This document shows, piece after piece, positions 26,772-35,442 of a DNA stretch of 52,743 nucleotides. Each line of letters opens with the position of its first letter. Position 1 is the stretch's first letter. This stretch comes from Terriglobales bacterium (GTDB lineage Bacteria > Acidobacteriota > Terriglobia > Terriglobales > Acidobacteriaceae). Below the pieces are notes generated by a model, which saw only the letters and a list, made by a program, of their open reading frames with translations, was not told the DNA's origin and searched no databases. Location: assembly GCA_015655195.1 (NCBI GenBank), contig JAATFM010000308.1:1-52743 (forward strand). Direction: 5' to 3'. The translations under genes were made by a program, and so were the position numbers.

Positions 26772-27776
26772 TCATCGCCCTTCTGCAACCAACAATCGCA
26801 ACCGCTCAATCGCCGCATCCAGATCGGTATAGCGAAGCTCGAATATCTCCGCCGTCAACAGCCGCTCGATCTCGCGGCACTGCATCAACCGGGCCTTCGG
26901 CGGCGCATACAGTATCTGCCGCATAAGCGCGCGCGCCGCATCCTTGCTATAGGGAGCAAGCTCCGGGCTACCATCCCAGTTGCGATTCAGAAAGATAATA
27001 AAATCTACCTGGGCCTCTTCTGCACGATGAATCTCCGTTATAGGCGCAATCGGCAACTCAATCGACGGCTTGCCCGCCGCGCGCGGGGTCATCTCCAACC
27101 CCTGCAATTCACGGAATAACTCTGCCGCGCTTGGCCGAAATCGCACCTGGTGGCAATTCCCCATTACCACCCGCGATTTTTTTCCATGCAGTAGAAAACT
27201 TGCATCGTCGCTCACATACGTCCACCCCGCCCGCGCACATGCATAGGACAGCGTCGATTTCCCTGCGCCCGATTCCCCGCACAACAACACACCACGCCCA
27301 TCGAACGCCACGCACCCCGCATGAACCGGCGTCACATAACGCACCGACACGCATGAAGCCGGCATCGCGAGCAAAAAATACTGCGCGTAGAGCGGATGGC
27401 TCAGCGCAGCCTGCGTCATCACCACCGTCGAGCGGCAGCTCTCCATATCCACGACACAGTAGTTCTCGGCGTCCGCCACCGTCATCAACAACGGCGTCAT
27501 CACCCGATACACCGGCGTCGGCGGACACTCACTCGCGCCGCCCTCTGTGACCAGCACATCCGCGCGCATCGGTTCCGTGTCATATTTCTTTCTGAACTTC
27601 CCCCACATAGCCGCGCACTGCGTCAACACCTCCCGCGCGTTCGTATGCACCTCCAGCGGAAAACCCCACGGATAAAACTCCTCACGCAGCGTTAGCTCTT
27701 CGCCCTCCAAAACATGCCTGGGCAGCTCCCGTATCTCCAACTCTTCTTCGCTAACATCCACCGTCAGCATCCTCAT
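26772..27776 (-). CDS. HPr-kinase/phosphorylase-like P-loop protein
   Basis: 334 residues. The C-terminal half has the HprK-type core VHAGCVAFDGRGVLLCGESG with Walker A GESGAGKS (167-174), followed by the acidic pair in YVSDDASFLL (190-191). The N-terminal half is not the DRTGG domain of true HprK. Such stand-alone HprK-like proteins are common in EPS, exosortase and RiPP clusters; the one studied in lasso-peptide clusters phosphorylates the precursor peptide. No HPr or PTS gene is visible here. It is the last gene of the radical-SAM operon, 13 bp after the SPASM enzyme. Target unknown. Confidence 0.82.
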   Translation of the reverse strand: MRMLTVDVSEEELEIRELPRHVLEGEELTLREEFYPWGFPLEVHTNAREVLTQCAAMWGKFRKKYDTEPMRADVLVTEGGASECPPTPVYRVMTPLLMTVADAENYCVVDMESCRSTVVMTQAALSHPLYAQYFLLAMPASCVSVRYVTPVHAGCVAFDGRGVLLCGESGAGKSTLSYACARAGWTYVSDDASFLLHGKKSRVVMGNCHQVRFRPSAAELFRELQGLEMTPRAAGKPSIELPIAPITEIHRAEEAQVDFIIFLNRNWDGSPELAPYSKDAARALMRQILYAPPKARLMQCREIERLLTAEIFELRYTDLDAAIERLRLLVAEGR

Positions 27777-27789
27777 CCCTCATTCATAA

Positions 27790-28851
27790 CTAAGATGGCG
27801 TTTCTTTGGGTTGCAATTGCAAGGAACAGACACATCGCTGGCATACAGCGTTCGTATTCACGTCCAGCGTCGCGCGGAACTGCTGCGCCTCTTCGCTGTT
27901 GATCGCCTGTTCCAAGTCCTGTGCGGCCGTGCTTCCAATCTTCTTATGGAAAAAGCAAGGCCGAACAGAACCATCGACTTCGAGGACTGCCGATACCCAC
28001 GGCGCGTTGCATCTGGGCGAAACCGGAGACAGGTCGCCCAGATATTCTCGGAAGCGCCGGCTGATGCCGCGAAGCTTTGCGGGCGACTCGACGATGTATC
28101 GACTTCGCATATCGTCGGAGTTCTCCAACACTAGCGCATTGATTTCGTTATCGAGCGCATCGACCTCATGCCGTTCCAGAGCAATCTGCATCTGCTTTTC
28201 ACCGGGCCATACAAGCTCGCGGTTGAACGCCTGGGAAGTAACATCCGCGGCCAGAAACGAAATGGAATCGAGCGCAAGCAATTTGGATGCAGACACCGTT
28301 TTTCTCAGTAGGTGATGATTCGCTTTCTGTATGGTGCTGCGGCCTAAGAACGGCATCCGAGCGTTCCTTCCGCGCACCGCCCGAATACCGTCCTGTATGA
28401 GCCGATATGCGCCATTCACTCTTCTAATTCGATCGTGAATTTCCTCCGGCCCGTCGATCGACACAATCACCTCATCGACGCCATCTGCCACGATGTCCGC
28501 CCGTTTCATCAGCAGCAAACCCGTGGTAAGCAATGTAATTCGCACGCCGCAATCGCGAAGAAAACTGCACAGCTCTCCAAAATTGCGGTGCAGAAGAGGC
28601 TCGCCCCCCGTAAGCACAACTTGGCGCACGCCCAGTTGCAGCAGCGAATTGCGATGCCGTGCAAAGCTCGACAGATCGAGTTCTCTTCCATCCTTCCTTT
28701 GCCAGATGTCGCACATCAGGCAGCGGCAATTACAGTGCTCATGCACGTTGAGAATGAGAATCGGCAGGCTCGATAACTTGTGTGCACCCTGTGGAGTACT
28801 GCTGCTTTCCTCGACCGGTGGAAGCGGCATTGTCTTCAGATCAGCGGGCAT
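27790..28851 (-). CDS. Radical SAM enzyme with SPASM-type C-terminus
   Basis: 353 residues from ATG 28851 (GGAG 7 bp upstream; overlaps the previous stop by 11 bp). The cluster motif is HCNCRCLMC (Cys40, Cys44, Cys47), followed by the GGEP-type motif VVLTGGEPLLHRNF. Near the end, PRCNAPW, RPCFFHK and CQRCVC supply the cysteines of an auxiliary iron-sulphur SPASM/twitch region. SPASM enzymes usually modify peptides or sugars. With an HPr-kinase-like gene next door a peptide substrate is possible, but I find no precursor-peptide gene. Confidence 0.9.
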   Translation of the reverse strand: MPADLKTMPLPPVEESSSTPQGAHKLSSLPILILNVHEHCNCRCLMCDIWQRKDGRELDLSSFARHRNSLLQLGVRQVVLTGGEPLLHRNFGELCSFLRDCGVRITLLTTGLLLMKRADIVADGVDEVIVSIDGPEEIHDRIRRVNGAYRLIQDGIRAVRGRNARMPFLGRSTIQKANHHLLRKTVSASKLLALDSISFLAADVTSQAFNRELVWPGEKQMQIALERHEVDALDNEINALVLENSDDMRSRYIVESPAKLRGISRRFREYLGDLSPVSPRCNAPWVSAVLEVDGSVRPCFFHKKIGSTAAQDLEQAINSEEAQQFRATLDVNTNAVCQRCVCSLQLQPKETPS

Positions 28852-30823
28852 AACCGGTCTCCACATGCGGCGGTAAAGCAACCGGGCGCCCGCCAAGTTG
28901 CACGGCTCCAATGCCAAGTATCTCTTCGGCCTTCTGCAACAGATCACGAACTGGAGCGCGGAGCCATCTCAGGATTCCGCCCACGAGTATCGGTTCGAGG
29001 TGGGCCTTTGCCGCGCGCGGCAAACGCTCCATCACGTCCTGAGAAGCAAGCTGCACATTCCCTTTCGTCATCACGAACTCCACATCAGCCGCGGAGAGTC
29101 CTGGCAAGCGATTTATGGGGTCGAGGTGAATGTCGCGGATGGCAATGAGATCTGCCGCGCCGCATACTGCGATTGAGCCTTCGGAATCGTGGAGCTGCAG
29201 AATCGTTGCGGCGGCTTTCGTCACCATCGAGTAGACGGCGCCAGCCGGAATATCGCAGGCGCTTGCCGCGAACCGCGCCTCGTCCAGAAGATCGCCGGAA
29301 GCGGTCAGCGGCGAGTCGCTGCCCAGGGCAATGTTTCGGACGCTCCGTAGCGCTTCCATATCCGGTGAGCAGCCAAAGAGAAACCGGTTCGATGATGGGC
29401 AGATCACCAACGATGCCTGACACTCGCGGAGCAATGCTATGCCTTCTTCGTCAAGCGCCAGCCCGTGAATGAGAACCGTATTTTCATCCAGAACTCCAAG
29501 TCTGTTCAGTTCATGGATTTCGTTGCGCGCATCGTCATCGATTCCTTCACAGGCGTGCACCATAAACGGACGGTGCGACGGCGTAGCGGCGTGAGCTTTG
29601 CGGAGGTCGCCTCCAAATGCAAGCGAATGCGCCCAGCCGAAGTCGCGAACTACCCGCACCGGAAAGTCATCACGCTGAAACTCCTGCTCGACAGGATTGT
29701 GATGGCAAACCGTAGTGACCCCGCAGAGGAGATTGCGCAAGCCGCCCCACCACAAGCGCACATCTTTTGGAACAGCCCTGTGCCGGGCAATCAGTGCGGC
29801 ATGGTTCTGGTGAATGTCCTTTGCCCAAGCCGATGCGTTTGTATAATGCGAACTCGCGAGTCTTGGAAAAAGAGAAAACTCCAGATGGTCGTGCGCATTG
29901 ATGAAGCCGGGCATCAACAAATAGCCGCTCAGGTCAATTGCCAATGACTGCGGCGACATGGAAAGGAATTGCTCCGCCGCGATCTGGGCAATGCGGTCGT
30001 CTTTGATCCGAATGGATGCCGCCGTGCATTCCTGCGGTCCCAGCGCGCATCTGCCACCATGAATCACGGTTTCCTTTTGCTTTGCCAACGCACTCACACC
30101 TGCCGGCCATCTCTTCCGCAGATGCAGCAGATAGATTGCAGGATGTCCTTCGGCATCCCTATAACGGGCAAGCCGTCCGGCAGCCTCAAATACCTCGCGC
30201 TCGGGCGCATCAAACTCAGGCTCGATGGCAATGAGCGTCTCCCACCCTAAAGCACCAAACGCATTCGCAATCTCCTGCACGCTGCGGCTTACGGTTTCGA
30301 GCACAACCTCGCTGTTGCCATCGTGAAATGCGCGCTTCCACGCCAGCTTCTGCTGCGTCTCCGGGTGCATATCGGAAAGGAACAGATCGCAGTCTTCCCG
30401 CGCAATCCGGTTGATCTCGATTGCAAATGCGTCAAGGTCATCGATATAGCTCAACAGGAAGGACGCAAGGATCGTATCGAAACTACGGTCTTCGAATGGA
30501 GTCGCGGTGCACGAGCAGCGTGTGAATTTCACGTGCGGAATATGCTTCAGCGCGGCTGCACGCAGCATTCCGGCTGAAGCATCAACACCGCAAATGGTAC
30601 GCGGCCTCTGCTCGGCAAAATAGCTCAACCAGCGCCCCGAGCCGCATCCTGCATCCAGCACGTCTCGGTCTGCCACGCGCGGAAGCAGTTCTTCCAGATA
30701 GCGTTTCTCCAGCGTCAGAAGCGGATTGCTCTGTGCGTCATACGATTGCGACCACCGATCGAATGCGCGAAGATTCCGAGATCTCTTCGCCGAGTCGCAG
30801 ACGGTTGTTGCAGAATCGCTCAC
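28841..30823 (-). CDS. Fusion protein: SAM methyltransferase plus metal-dependent amidohydrolase
   Basis: 660 residues in one uninterrupted frame, starting at a GTG that overlaps the upstream stop (GTGA). Residues about 20-235 form a class I methyltransferase: motif I VLDAGCGSGRWL, acidic ribose residue in CGVDASAGM and LASFLLSYIDDLDAF. Residues about 250-610 form a cytosine/guanine-deaminase-like amidohydrolase: metal ligands His311 and His313 in FINAHDHLEF, His423/Glu426 in VHACEG, His453 in LIHGLAL and Asp503 in LGSDSPLT. All catalytic positions look intact in both halves. The fusion suggests methylation and hydrolysis or deamination of the same intermediate. The substrate is unknown. Confidence 0.88.
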   Translation of the reverse strand: MSDSATTVCDSAKRSRNLRAFDRWSQSYDAQSNPLLTLEKRYLEELLPRVADRDVLDAGCGSGRWLSYFAEQRPRTICGVDASAGMLRAAALKHIPHVKFTRCSCTATPFEDRSFDTILASFLLSYIDDLDAFAIEINRIAREDCDLFLSDMHPETQQKLAWKRAFHDGNSEVVLETVSRSVQEIANAFGALGWETLIAIEPEFDAPEREVFEAAGRLARYRDAEGHPAIYLLHLRKRWPAGVSALAKQKETVIHGGRCALGPQECTAASIRIKDDRIAQIAAEQFLSMSPQSLAIDLSGYLLMPGFINAHDHLEFSLFPRLASSHYTNASAWAKDIHQNHAALIARHRAVPKDVRLWWGGLRNLLCGVTTVCHHNPVEQEFQRDDFPVRVVRDFGWAHSLAFGGDLRKAHAATPSHRPFMVHACEGIDDDARNEIHELNRLGVLDENTVLIHGLALDEEGIALLRECQASLVICPSSNRFLFGCSPDMEALRSVRNIALGSDSPLTASGDLLDEARFAASACDIPAGAVYSMVTKAAATILQLHDSEGSIAVCGAADLIAIRDIHLDPINRLPGLSAADVEFVMTKGNVQLASQDVMERLPRAAKAHLEPILVGGILRWLRAPVRDLLQKAEEILGIGAVQLGGRPVALPPHVETGYAR

Positions 30824-32283
30824 AGGCTCTCCCGTTTCGGTTTCCGGAGTTGGATGAACCTGTTGGCGAGCTGCAACTCGAAAGGATAGCTGTAAAACTG
30901 CGTTGCGTAACGCCAGAAACTCAGCGCTTGAAGAAGCGCTTTGCTCCAGCGTGGCGCGCGTATGTCCTGCACGGTTGGCCAGCGGGAAGCCACCACCAAC
31001 TCGAAGTTGTCAATCAGCTTCTTCGTCTTCCGCTTCATCCACGGCGCGCCGGTATCGATGCGCAGTGTGAAATCCATCCAGCGTTTTGTCGCCCATTCCG
31101 CCGGCGTGTCGGGAAACGAAATCTTTCCATCCACATCGCCGTACATCGATCCCTGCTGAGGCGTTGGCGTATAGTGCTGCACGATGATCTCGGAGTCGGG
31201 ATTGATTTTTTTGATCTTCCGGATAAAGTCAAGGGTCTCGCGCGTATCGCGCTCCGGGTCTCGGGGGTTGCCGACGACAAACGAGAATTCAGGGATGATG
31301 TCGAACTCGCGAGTGCGGCGCGCCACCGTAAGCGTTTGCTCGGTAGTGATTCCTTTCTGCATCTCTTCAAGCGCCCAATCCGACCCGGACTCCGCTCCAA
31401 AGAAGATCATGGTGCAGCCTGCGCGCCGAATTGCGGCCATCGTTTCGTCCGAGTAGCGCGACATAATATCCACGCGGGCTTCGCACCACCACTGAATCTT
31501 GAGCGGGGCGAGCAACTCACATAATTCGCGGGCGTGATCCTCTTGCAGAAAGAAGTTCATGTCATAAAATTGAACCGAGTCAGCGTCATATTCCGAAACC
31601 AGATGCTTCAAAATTGCGACCGTTCGCTGCGGCGATTCCATCTTCTCGACTCGTCCATAGGGAGCATGAACTCCACAGAAGCTACAGTTGAACGGGCATC
31701 CGATGCTGGCATGATGAACCGCGGTCCGTTTTCCAAAGAAGGAGGGGCGCAGGTACTTTTTGACCGGCACGCGATGAAACGGATGCCATGGAAAACTGTC
31801 CGGGCCTTTCATCGGCCGCTCCGTATTGTTGCGATGGAATCCGAAGGTGTCCTTGTAGGAGAGCCCCAGGATCGAATCCAGCGATCGCTTTCCGCGCAGT
31901 GCATCCAGTAATTCCAGCAGCGTATCTTCCCCCTGTCCGCGCACAACAAAATCGACATACTTCGCGTTGAGCGATGCGGTGGGATAGATGGATGGAAAGT
32001 ATCCGCCCCACACGATCTTTACGTGAGGCCGCAGCTTGCGTACCTCACGCGATGCTTCTATTGCCGCCGCCATCTGCGGGCCGGGCATTACAGTCACGCC
32101 GAGCAGCTCTACGTTGTGGCTGTCGATCAGCTTCAGGATTGCCTCAACGGGGTGATCGTCCAGGTTGCCGTCCACTATCTCGTACTCTTCACGCCCCTCC
32201 AGGACAGCGGCCAATGCGAGAATTGCGAGCGGAAGGCGGCAGTTGCGCGGCTTGGTGGCTCGAGGATTCAAGAAGATAATCAT
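30820..32283 (-). CDS. B12-binding-domain radical SAM protein (4th in the cluster)
   Basis: 487 residues from ATG 32283, which overlaps the preceding stop (ATGA). Residues 1-130 resemble a cobalamin-binding Rossmann domain (VELLGVTVMPGPQMAAAIEA, VKIVWGGYFPSIYPTA, VDFVVRGQGEDTLLEL). The radical SAM domain has ASIGCPFNCSFCGVH (Cys196, Cys200, Cys203), AESGSDWALEEM and FSFVVGNPRDPERDTRETLD. A DUF4070-like C-terminus follows. Known members methylate or rearrange carbon skeletons. It differs from the three upstream paralogues and overlaps the fusion gene below, so it may act on the same intermediate. Confidence 0.9.
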   Translation of the reverse strand: MIIFLNPRATKPRNCRLPLAILALAAVLEGREEYEIVDGNLDDHPVEAILKLIDSHNVELLGVTVMPGPQMAAAIEASREVRKLRPHVKIVWGGYFPSIYPTASLNAKYVDFVVRGQGEDTLLELLDALRGKRSLDSILGLSYKDTFGFHRNNTERPMKGPDSFPWHPFHRVPVKKYLRPSFFGKRTAVHHASIGCPFNCSFCGVHAPYGRVEKMESPQRTVAILKHLVSEYDADSVQFYDMNFFLQEDHARELCELLAPLKIQWWCEARVDIMSRYSDETMAAIRRAGCTMIFFGAESGSDWALEEMQKGITTEQTLTVARRTREFDIIPEFSFVVGNPRDPERDTRETLDFIRKIKKINPDSEIIVQHYTPTPQQGSMYGDVDGKISFPDTPAEWATKRWMDFTLRIDTGAPWMKRKTKKLIDNFELVVASRWPTVQDIRAPRWSKALLQALSFWRYATQFYSYPFELQLANRFIQLRKPKRESL

Positions 32284-33242
32284 TTGTCTCTCCGGGCGAT
32301 ATAAATGCGAAATTGAGATGGCTTGTGCCTGCCGCGGAGCCCGGCGACAAGAGGGCGCATGGCCCACCGAAAACCGTACTGTGGAGAATGCACTTTCCAG
32401 CAAATCGAGAGTTTCTGCTCAAGAGCCTTGAGCCGGGAGTCCGTCAGATACTCAAGACTTCGAATCGAGTCCGAAGGGGTTCCATAGCGCGCAAGAAATG
32501 CCTGACGCCGTTCTTCGAGCATCCGCTGACCGCTCTCGTCGTTGGGATACCAAGCCGAGTCGCAAATCACCAGGATTCCGCCGGCTTTCACACATCGAAG
32601 AGCTTCGGAGAGGACCGTCTCATAATTCTCTGCATAGTGAAACGAGGCATTAAAAATAACTGCATCGAATTGCTCGTCCTGGAATGGCAGTTTGCTCATC
32701 TCCGCCCTGAACCGGGGAAACAGTTCCGGTACACGCTGCCGATAATGCTGTGCAGTTCCCAGGCCATCCCAATCGTTTCTCAAGAGGTCCACGGCGAAAG
32801 GCCGGTATCCGGCAAGCGCCAGCCTGTAGCTCATCCAGCAATTTCCCGCGCCAATGTCGAGAATTTTTCCACTTGCGCCGATCACGCTGTCATTCCGCAA
32901 GCGCTCCATCAAGTAATCGAAGCTTCGTGCTCTGATCTTCCATTGCTGGCTGTTTTTATCGGAAATATCCTGATAAGGAAGTCCCAGATAGAAATTATCG
33001 TTCTGGCTTCCACGGCCCTCTGCGGCTCGGATGCGCTCGTAATCCTGCACGAACTTTTCGTAATACACCGCCCGCTCCGGCGGAAGCGCATCGACGATTC
33101 CGTTTCGTACTTGCAGTTCCAATGCGCAGCTCCGGCATACCAGGCTCGACATAGCAGTGCCGCATCGAGGGCACCGCAGCGACACTTCGAACGGCAGCGT
33201 AGCATCCTCGACAGCCGCGATCTGTTGTACGGAGATCGTCAC
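32280..33242 (-). CDS. Methyltransferase with N-terminal zinc ribbon
   Basis: 320 residues from GTG 33242 (GTGA overlap). The N-terminus has two CxxC-type pairs (LRCPRCGTAMSSLVCRSCAL), a small zinc ribbon as in Trm112-like or RiPP-cluster methyltransferases. The SAM domain follows: ILDIGAGNCWMSYRL, then FDAVIFNASFHYAENYETVL and ILVICDSAWYPNDESG. Many zinc-ribbon methyltransferases of this kind belong to secondary-metabolite clusters. Both flanking genes overlap it, so it is firmly part of the operon. Confidence 0.87.
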   Translation of the reverse strand: MTISVQQIAAVEDATLPFEVSLRCPRCGTAMSSLVCRSCALELQVRNGIVDALPPERAVYYEKFVQDYERIRAAEGRGSQNDNFYLGLPYQDISDKNSQQWKIRARSFDYLMERLRNDSVIGASGKILDIGAGNCWMSYRLALAGYRPFAVDLLRNDWDGLGTAQHYRQRVPELFPRFRAEMSKLPFQDEQFDAVIFNASFHYAENYETVLSEALRCVKAGGILVICDSAWYPNDESGQRMLEERRQAFLARYGTPSDSIRSLEYLTDSRLKALEQKLSICWKVHSPQYGFRWAMRPLVAGLRGRHKPSQFRIYIARRDK

Positions 33243-34048
33243 ACTCGCTCCAGTTGCAGCAACATGTGGTCGCCGAGAACTCGTAGCCCTGGGCAGTAAG
33301 CCAACACGCTATCCAACCACTCCAGAAATCGAAAGAGCGACGGATGCCTGCGCGCCCACTGTTCCATATAAGAAGGCGGAACGAAAATGCCGATCCCTGT
33401 GACAGAGCGCAGGCGAAAACTTCTACCGAAGGATCGGCGAATGGAGTGCAATGTCGGGTAGAACACCGGAATCCTCTGGTCTCCCACACGCGCATTCGCA
33501 AACCCTCCGCACCGGCGAAAGGCCTTTCGCAAGTTGCCGCGAAACAGATAGTGAAGCATCTCCCACGCGCAGAAACGAGTGGAGAGGCACAGTAACAGCG
33601 GCGCGCCCGAATCCAGCCGTTCGAGAAGCTGGCGGGAAACGGCGGACAAATCTGCGACGCAATTCAGGCCTGAGAAATTCGAGAACACCGCGTTGAATTG
33701 CTCCGTCTGCGGCAGTTGGTGAAGATGCTCCGAGCGGAGCACCACAAAATTGATAGCAGCGCGCGGCGCTTCGTTTGACTTGCGCTCGCGCGCAAGTTCG
33801 ATCATTCGCCACGATGCGTCGCAGGCTGTTACGACATGCCCTTGACGAGCCAGAAACAGCGCATCTTCGCCGGTACCGCAATTCAGTTCCAGAATGCGGC
33901 TTGCGCTGCGAAACACTGTAGTGGCTTTTCTCCACACAGCTTCGCGCTGGGAGCGCCCAATCATCGATGTAGTGAACTCCGAATCATAGGTCTCGGCAAT
34001 CCTGTCAAACGCGGATGCCGCGGCCGAAGTGTCCGTAAGGGCAATCAT
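33239..34048 (-). CDS. Class I SAM methyltransferase
   Basis: 269 residues from ATG 34048 (ATGA overlap with the radical SAM gene before it). It has the UbiE/Coq5-like opening AFDRIAETYDSEFTTSM, motif I ILELNCGTGEDALFLA, motif II VTACDASWRMIELARE and FNAVFSNFSGLNCVADL. A C-terminal region with many aromatics may cover the substrate. This is one of three methyltransferase domains in the operon, in addition to any methyl transfer by the B12 enzymes. Confidence 0.88.
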   Translation of the reverse strand: MIALTDTSAAASAFDRIAETYDSEFTTSMIGRSQREAVWRKATTVFRSASRILELNCGTGEDALFLARQGHVVTACDASWRMIELARERKSNEAPRAAINFVVLRSEHLHQLPQTEQFNAVFSNFSGLNCVADLSAVSRQLLERLDSGAPLLLCLSTRFCAWEMLHYLFRGNLRKAFRRCGGFANARVGDQRIPVFYPTLHSIRRSFGRSFRLRSVTGIGIFVPPSYMEQWARRHPSLFRFLEWLDSVLAYCPGLRVLGDHMLLQLERV

Positions 34049-35442
34049 TGTTCCACCTCGGCGTAGGTGGCTTGTATGCCGTTCCGCGCCTCACGAATGC
34101 TCTGTTCAAGGACCGTGAGGGCCGACGCATCCAGTGCTGCCGGCTTCTGAAGCATGCGGGAACGTTCGACCTCGGTGCGCAGAAGCCGGTCTACGTGCGC
34201 ATAGAACTGCCGTGTGTGTCGCCCCTTAACCGTCAGCTCGCGGTCCGACGTTTTGTTCCATGGCTCCAGTTGCACAAGCCGGTTTGCGATCTGCTTGTAG
34301 TAGGGAGTGCCCTTGATGGGATACGAAACCGTAGTGAAGAAAATGTCAGGATTTGTCGTGCTGACATGCTGGATCGTAGCTTCAATGTCTTCGAGTTCTT
34401 CACCTTCGTATCCCCACATAAGAAACATGCCGCTCTGGATTCCCCGCTCGCGAGCCATGCGGATGGCGTCCTGAACCTGTTCGATCTTTACGCCGCGATC
34501 CATGGCGTCGAGAATCCTCTGCGAGCCGCTTTCCGAGCCGATCCAGATGCGAAAGCAACCCAGCTCCGCAAGCAGATCGAGCATCTCCGCGTTTAGGCGG
34601 TCGGCGCGCGAGATACATTCAAACGGGACGCACAGACCGCGCCGCTTCATCTCGGCCGCGTAGGCGCGAAGCCACGGATGACTGATCGTGAAAACATCGT
34701 CTGAGACCCACACCATATCTGGCGAGTATTCGCCGAGCAGCCATTCCACCTCATCCACAACCAGCAATGGATCGCGCCGCCGATGCGACTGGCCGAAGAC
34801 CTGGTGACTGCACCAGTTGCAGCGAAACGGGCAACCTCGTGCGGTAATAAAATTCACCGAACCGCTGCCATGATGGGTCCGCCATGTTTCTACATAACGA
34901 CGGATGTCGATAGCATCGCGCGCTGGCCACGGCTGCAAATCGAGATTGGCAATCTGCGCGCGCGGAGGGCCCTGAATCAAGTTGCCATCCGCATCGAGAA
35001 ACGAAAGCCCGGCTATCTGGGAGAAGTCTGCATTGCCGCAACGCATGGCCTGCAGCAGCTCTTCCAGAGTGACTTCGCCCTCGCCGGCAATTACAAAATC
35101 GGCTCCAGCGTGCAGATATTCGAGGGTGTACGCGCCCGGCTCCGGGCCGCCCACTACCGTCTTCCATCCCGTCTCGTGCGCCACTTTCAGAATTTCGGTG
35201 ACATTGCTGCGGGTCATTAGATTTGCATAGATTCCGAGGACCGACGGCGTTTCTGTGCAGAGCAGCCGGAACAACTCTTCGCGACTGGCAAAGGTTGTGT
35301 CAAATACGTCTACATGAAAACCCTTCTTGCGAAGATGCGAGCAGAGATAGAGAATCCCCAGCGGCGCATAGGGCTTCATAATCTGCCGTTCTTTTGGATC
35401 TTCGTAGAGAAGATAGCCGTGCGTCAGAAGAAGTTCCCGCAT
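34045..35442 (-). CDS. B12-binding-domain radical SAM protein (3rd in the cluster)
   Basis: 465 residues. The start ATG immediately follows the TAA of the preceding gene. The N-terminal cobalamin-binding-type domain includes MKPYAPLGILYLCSHLRKKG, WKTVVGGPEPGAYTLEYLHA and DFVIAGEGEVTLEELL. The radical SAM motif is ARGCPFRCNWCSHQ (Cys204, Cys208, Cys211), followed by SDDVFTISHPWLRAY and GSESGSQRILDAMDRG. It is clearly a paralogue of the gene just upstream: both open with a THxYxLxxDxK pattern and share CPxRCNWC and the SxDDVF/GDDVF motif. The pair probably arose by tandem duplication and may perform successive steps. Confidence 0.9.
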   Translation of the reverse strand: MRELLLTHGYLLYEDPKERQIMKPYAPLGILYLCSHLRKKGFHVDVFDTTFASREELFRLLCTETPSVLGIYANLMTRSNVTEILKVAHETGWKTVVGGPEPGAYTLEYLHAGADFVIAGEGEVTLEELLQAMRCGNADFSQIAGLSFLDADGNLIQGPPRAQIANLDLQPWPARDAIDIRRYVETWRTHHGSGSVNFITARGCPFRCNWCSHQVFGQSHRRRDPLLVVDEVEWLLGEYSPDMVWVSDDVFTISHPWLRAYAAEMKRRGLCVPFECISRADRLNAEMLDLLAELGCFRIWIGSESGSQRILDAMDRGVKIEQVQDAIRMARERGIQSGMFLMWGYEGEELEDIEATIQHVSTTNPDIFFTTVSYPIKGTPYYKQIANRLVQLEPWNKTSDRELTVKGRHTRQFYAHVDRLLRTEVERSRMLQKPAALDASALTVLEQSIREARNGIQATYAEVEQ

